Shown one piece after another: positions 59,301 to 64,000 of a DNA stretch of 64,000 nt. Location: positions 57,475,551-57,539,550 of the forward strand of contig JAZBQD010000030.1 in assembly GCA_036583965.1 (NCBI GenBank), written 5' to 3'. The stretch comes from Prunella strophiata (lineage: Eukaryota > Chordata > Aves > Passeriformes > Prunellidae). Under the pieces are notes generated by a model. The model saw only the letters and a program-made list of their open reading frames with translations, was not told the DNA's origin and did no database searches. The position numbers and the translations under genes are program-made. Position 1 is the stretch's first letter. Each line of letters opens with the position of its first letter.

Positions 59301-62300
59301 TAAGGTGGATTTAAACAAAACAACATCAACACTTTCTTTCAGATCATCACAGTGCTTCTGAAGTGGAATTCCAAAGTTGTACCACAAGTTGTATTCGTTT
59401 GAAACACACTTGAGAATACTCTTAGTGAGTGCAACCGAAAGTCCTTTTGGAGAAAAGTAAACTGGTCTCTCCATTCCAATCAGTTACCAAATGTGCACCA
59501 GAGATTTACAAGTATCTGAACCACCTGCTCCACACCATCATGAATTTCTTCAACACACACATCCTATTAGAAGTATAAGTACTATCATGTCTGCTATTGC
59601 TCACAACCTCTCAACCCTTAAAATAAAGAGCCTTAATCATTTATTCACATTTCCTTTCACTTAAATTAATTTCTGTCTTTTCATGCATTTGTCGTTTAGT
59701 GATATCTTGCATATTTTGTCTCACCCTATTTTGCTATTACCCCATTATTAGTGCTGTAATTACAAAGATCCAACATGATGCCAGATGAGTTCCTGAGGAG
59801 TGAAAGAGCTCATTCCTAGGGAAATGACAGCATCAAAATTTATGCATCAGTATGATAAACTTCTTCAAGTATCTAACTGCTACTGGGTAGGCAAAAAAAT
59901 GCCTCCATTCATCTCAGAAGGTGAAGACCCTGTTTATGAAGGCTCAGTAGGAGCACCACACTTCAGGTGCAATGCAGATGATATTCATTGATTACAAGTT
60001 CTTGAAGTGACCTTCATGGTGGAGGGTACCACGAGCACTGCTGTCTGACTGCATGCTCACACCTGAGGTCTTGGGATCTCCATAGAGGGAAGTTTAGGAA
60101 CCAACCTAGCATTGCTTTATTGTTCTCATTTCTCATTGAGGACAAAAACACATCTACAGATATCTTTCCTGCTTTCTCCCTGCCAGAGATTGTATCAGAA
60201 ACCCCCTGTGTGAGGACTCTAGTTTTCATCCTAAAAGAAATTGTGGTGTTCTCCTGTACCTGTCACTGTTACATGTGCAGTGGGAGGGAGGAATGACAGC
60301 CCTGGTGTCAGAGTTGCAGAGAGATGACACATAGCACTGAATCATAAAGGCTGTTTTGTCTTTAAAAGCTGTTTTGAGGTTCTGAGATGTGAGGGAATCT
60401 TCTGCCTGGAATTTAGTTATGTCAAAAAACACCTGCCCAGCCTATGCCCTGTGTGAATCTAATTCAGCCACAGTACTAGGCAAACCATAGAAGTGCACTC
60501 ACCAGAGTCCTCTAAAGACCTATGCACATGGTTCCATGTCTTTTTCAAAAACAGTGGGTTATGAGCTAATGATATGATCAAAGCCACAAATGGGCTGCTC
60601 TTCTGTCATATGGCCTTTTGATTCTCAGCCTACAAACCAGAATGAGAAGCAGGAGAGAAGGTATTTTCATTCAGGGTACAAAGCAGTTAGTGGTAATGTT
60701 TGCTGTTTGTAATGCTCCCCTTCCCTGCCCCTTGCTCTTTTTTCATTGTTCACAGGATACTCCAGCCATTGATAGGCTATTGAAGAGTAAGCAGTGGCAG
60801 AGAAAACCTGCTCCCGGGACTTGACTGGGTCATGGATTTCCCTTCATGAAGTTTTAAGCAGCTACTTCAGTCTCAGGTGGCTAAAGGCTTGCAGGACAGA
60901 CAGCAGGTGCAGTTTTTTATCTCCTGTTTTAGTAGGCAGTCTGCAAGTAAAGGCTCAGCTGTGAGTTGTGAAATTCTTTGTGATCAGGTGAGGAGGAAGG
61001 CATGTTTTGCCATATTTGCAGACACACTATAATTTCTAATGGTACATGGTTTCACTGAATGCTCTATTTTCACTTGGCTTGAAATCAGAAAGAGTAAACC
61101 TTATTCTCAGTAAGAATTTCAGGCTGTTGACTCTGAAAACCAGCATTATGGTGTTTTGCACGCTCTTTATGAAATACATCACAGGCAATTGCAGTGAAAG
61201 GCATAGAGTCATAGAAAATACAGACTGGGTTACCCTGCTAACTCAGAGCAAGAGACTTTTATTTCTTCACTTTTTTTTTTCTTAAATAAGATTTGTGTGT
61301 ATTTATTCTTATGGAGGAAACCAAATAACAATTAAGGGATTACCATTAGTGTGGGAATTACATATGTGTATAGAGAGCACTAAATTATCGAAGGCACTGG
61401 GAGTATCCCGCTCCACTCTCATATCCCCACCCCTGCCCCTATATTTTTCATATAGTCCCAATTACCTTAGATTTAGTCAACCAGAGGTACACCCCACTCT
61501 ATTAAGGTTTACTTTTTTCTCGTTTAGGTACAAAGTCTGTTAAGTGATGTGAGTAGGTAACATTTCCCAGTGAACCAGCCAGAACCAAATGTGGTGAACT
61601 ATTGTAATTATCCTTTTAGAGATGGCACTAAAATCCCCACAAATTTGAGATAGGAATGTATAATTAACCACATTTATATTATCCACAAATTTATCAGCAG
61701 ACAGTTCAATAGATAGGTATCACATCATTTAAAAGGCTGTAACTAAAAGCCTGTAATTTTTTCTTGGTGTTATCCATGTTATCCAAACAAGTTTTGGAGA
61801 ATGGCATCTAAAGTTTTGACCATTATTTTGTCCAAGTTAGCAGATTTGGTGACCATAAACTTGTCAGGCCACTGATCTCTACTAGTTCAGTGTCTCAGGA
61901 CTTCACAAGAGGAAGGGAGAGAGAAGCACTTCCTTTTTAACATAGGTGTGTTTTTTTTAAACTTTAAGCCATGACAATGAAGCAGTAGCAGCTCATGATG
62001 CCATGAACTCAAAGAAGAAAGCCTACAACTGTGCCTGCAAAAAGGGCATTACACTCATTGCTGCTGTTCATTCTGTACTCCTAAGACAATTGCATGCTGG
62101 TGTGTTTATTGGAGATGAACAGGAATAGAAACAGGCAAAAACATATGCAGGAATAGAAACTAGCTCCATTTTCATTTATGAGATTTTTATTTGAGCCAGG
62201 CTGATGCAGGCTATGATGTGCTACTACAATTTGCCTGACACAGGAAAAGGTCAGTATGACAGCTGGTAGTGTGGTCAGAGCTGCAGAATACCTTTACCTT

Positions 62301-62489
62301 TTATGGCTTTGTATAACATATCAGATGGAAATATTAACTAGGAGACAGAATGAAGCCATCCTGAAGTAAAACCCAAGAACACATAGGCTGTGCTGTAAGG
62401 ACAGAGTTTCTGTTTATTCACTCCTGCTGTACCATTAGGAGGTAATTACCTGCTAGTGTAGATCTAGCCAATGAATCCTGGAGGGTGTG

Positions 62490-62515
62490 TTAAATTTTCT
62501 CTTTGGAAAATTTAA
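62490..62515. repeat. 10-bp perfect inverted repeat, 6-nt loop
   Basis: TTAAATTTTC (62490-62499) and GAAAATTTAA (62506-62515) pair exactly around TCTTTG. AAATTTTCTCT, which starts inside the left arm, is repeated just after the right arm, so part of the sequence exists in both orientations. Confidence 0.92.
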
Positions 62516-63550
62516 ATTTTCTCTCATTAGCCCTGACTTCAAACCATCTAATTTCATATGGTTCTTTGGACATGAAGAAAGATTCCTGTAACACTAGAAA
62601 GACTTAGCAATGATTATGCAGAAAAAAAACCATGCCAGATCAGTTATATTAAAGGAGAGGGCCACTCTCTGAAGGACAGTGAAAGCAACCAGCAGGGAAA
62701 AATAGAATTGAAGAATTCTTTTCGTAGTCCCTGTTGATTTCCACTTTAATAAATGGAATGGAAAACACATAGTATTTATATTCTTAGCCATACTACCAGG
62801 GTAGTCCCTAGCATTAATAAAAATTATTTAGCTTTGTCTAACTGTAGCTTTGATTTTCTATCATCGTCATAGCGTTCAAACACTATACTGTTCAATTCTG
62901 ATTGCAATGAGGAATACAGAGCTATAGAGAAAACCTCTATATTTTTTTTATTATTTCTTGATTGGTAACAAAACCCCCAAACAGGCCCAAAAAAATGTTA
63001 GGAGAAAAATTGTCTTCTCCAGCAGTTTGCAGGTCTAAGAATCACAGGCGCACCTAGGACAGTAAAGAGATCAGATCCAGTCTATATATAGCTCTTCTTG
63101 AATAAAACTGCTATTAGGAATTTAAGATGTTCTCTTTCCAATGATTATTCAAATATATTTTTGGTGCAGTTGGAAGTATTATACTAACAAATAAGCAAAC
63201 CTGAGGAATTATAATGTAGCAGAGCTGATAACCTTAAAGGTAAATATGAGAATTTGTATTACTTCTAGTGCAAATGCAGATGCAGCTCTCAACACTAATG
63301 TGTGATGAGTGACTAATGTCAGCTCAACATGAAAGACTTCAAAGGCAAGAGAAGTTCTCTGATCATGAATCCTCACAGGGTACCACATGATCACATAAAA
63401 GTATTGGAGCTTCTGCATAGAAGATGACTGGTTAAAGGTCATAAAAATAGATTTATTTATTGACAAACCTTATGATGATTTCAAAGCAAAGCAATAGAAA
63501 ATATTTTTTTCTAATAATGTTATTTTTTGTCCATTAAATGACAATTTAAT

Positions 63551-63597
63551 AACAGTAATGAACAGAACAGTGTTCATTATAACAGTTATGAACAGAA
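63551..63597. repeat. imperfect 30-bp-period duplication
   Basis: AACAGTAATGAACAGAA (63551-63567) recurs with one change as AACAGTTATGAACAGAA (63581-63597). GAACAGTGTTC-like symmetry lies between them. Confidence 0.8.
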
Positions 63598-64000
63598 ATG
63601 TGTGGCCTACCAGTAGGTGCAGGGAACACCCACACCATATTCAAGACATAATGTAAGTTTGTTCAGACTTTGAAATACTAATCTTAAGAAGTGGTTAGAC
63701 AACATGCAGAAAATATGGTCAAATTCTACCAGTTTTTTTTATGTGAATCAGGAGTATTTTCACCTATTCTGTTTAAAATATTTATTTAGAATATTTAGAC
63801 TCAAACACAAAATTAGAGGAAAAAAGGGAGTTATGTCTAATTGCCAGTCTATGGAGGAGTAAGACCAAGCCTGGTACTAGCTTGGTATTGTTATAAACCT
63901 TGGAATTACTCCAGTGAAATTCAAGAGAAAAATCTGCAATTGGGTATATCAATACAGCAGAGGTCTAAAGTTCTAATTGCAATTTTAAATTAATTTTTGA

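Larger units (their letters stand above)
56336..64000. other. non-coding, no gene seen
   Basis: About 7.7 kb. It includes a short GTTTT run near 58762-58780, a hairpin at 62490-62515, a 13-bp direct repeat (CAGGAATAGAAAC at 62120 and 62148) and a 30-bp-period near-repeat at 63551-63597. Open frames up to 95 aa (57498-57785 on -) show no recognisable family. Confidence 0.55.

Noticed and set aside
61202..61225. AGAGTCATAGAAAATACAG as a CR1 tail
   Set aside because: Only the short tail-like motif is present; none of the adjoining CR1 3' sequence follows on either side.

Overview
This window reads as non-coding DNA from a bird. Three 3'-anchored, 5'-truncated CR1 LINE fragments (about 8995-9664 on +; 21990-22310 and 43626-43775 on -) end in the degenerate ATTCTATGA-type tail of avian CR1. 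A solo LTR of a family I recognise as common in birds lies at 47221-47787 with a perfect 5-bp target duplication. The sequence is AT-rich and CpG-poor, and simple repeats are mostly A/C- or T/G-rich. I cannot name the species or the locus.

I found no protein-coding gene, exon chain, tRNA, rRNA or other known RNA gene. The longest open frames (140, 125, 106, 103, 102, 100 aa) show no recognisable domain. The 125- and 140-aa frames overlap on opposite strands across a T/G-rich simple repeat. The only frames resembling a known protein are decayed C-terminal ends of CR1 ORF2 inside the LINE fragments. The window is therefore best read as a gene desert or the inside of a very large intron.

Layout: 1-4.6 kb is AT-rich sequence with an ancient CR1/L3-like relic (1068-1294) and two AT-rich palindromes. 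From 4.6 to 9 kb there are a (TAC)n(TAA)n and a (GATA)n microsatellite. CR1 lies at 9.0-9.7 kb and a candidate second solo LTR at 10.26-10.57 kb. At 15.2-15.4 kb a homeodomain/POU-motif cluster is a possible enhancer. A relatively GC-rich block spans 15.9-18.6 kb, with a smaller one at 23.3-23.9 kb. A second CR1 sits at 22 kb. Stretches of 22.3-43.6 kb are mostly featureless apart from simple repeats and one old dispersed repeat (27.55 kb). A CR1 at 43.6 kb is followed by a 196-bp (AAAAC)n-like tract, a MIR-like CORE-SINE relic at 46.1 kb and the solo LTR at 47.2 kb. An A/C-rich and a T/G-rich tract lie in inverted arrangement at 53.5/53.9 kb, and another T/G-rich tract is at 56.3 kb.

Nothing here amounts to a new gene system. 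The most unusual structure is a set of compact perfect or near-perfect inverted repeats scattered through otherwise unremarkable sequence. Four of them have loops of exactly 6 nt (2606-2635, 21361-21400, 44609-44634, 62490-62515) and one has a 7-nt loop (14341-14367). This is the shape expected from template-switch mutation. The two solo LTRs and the candidate regulatory clusters are the other points to check.
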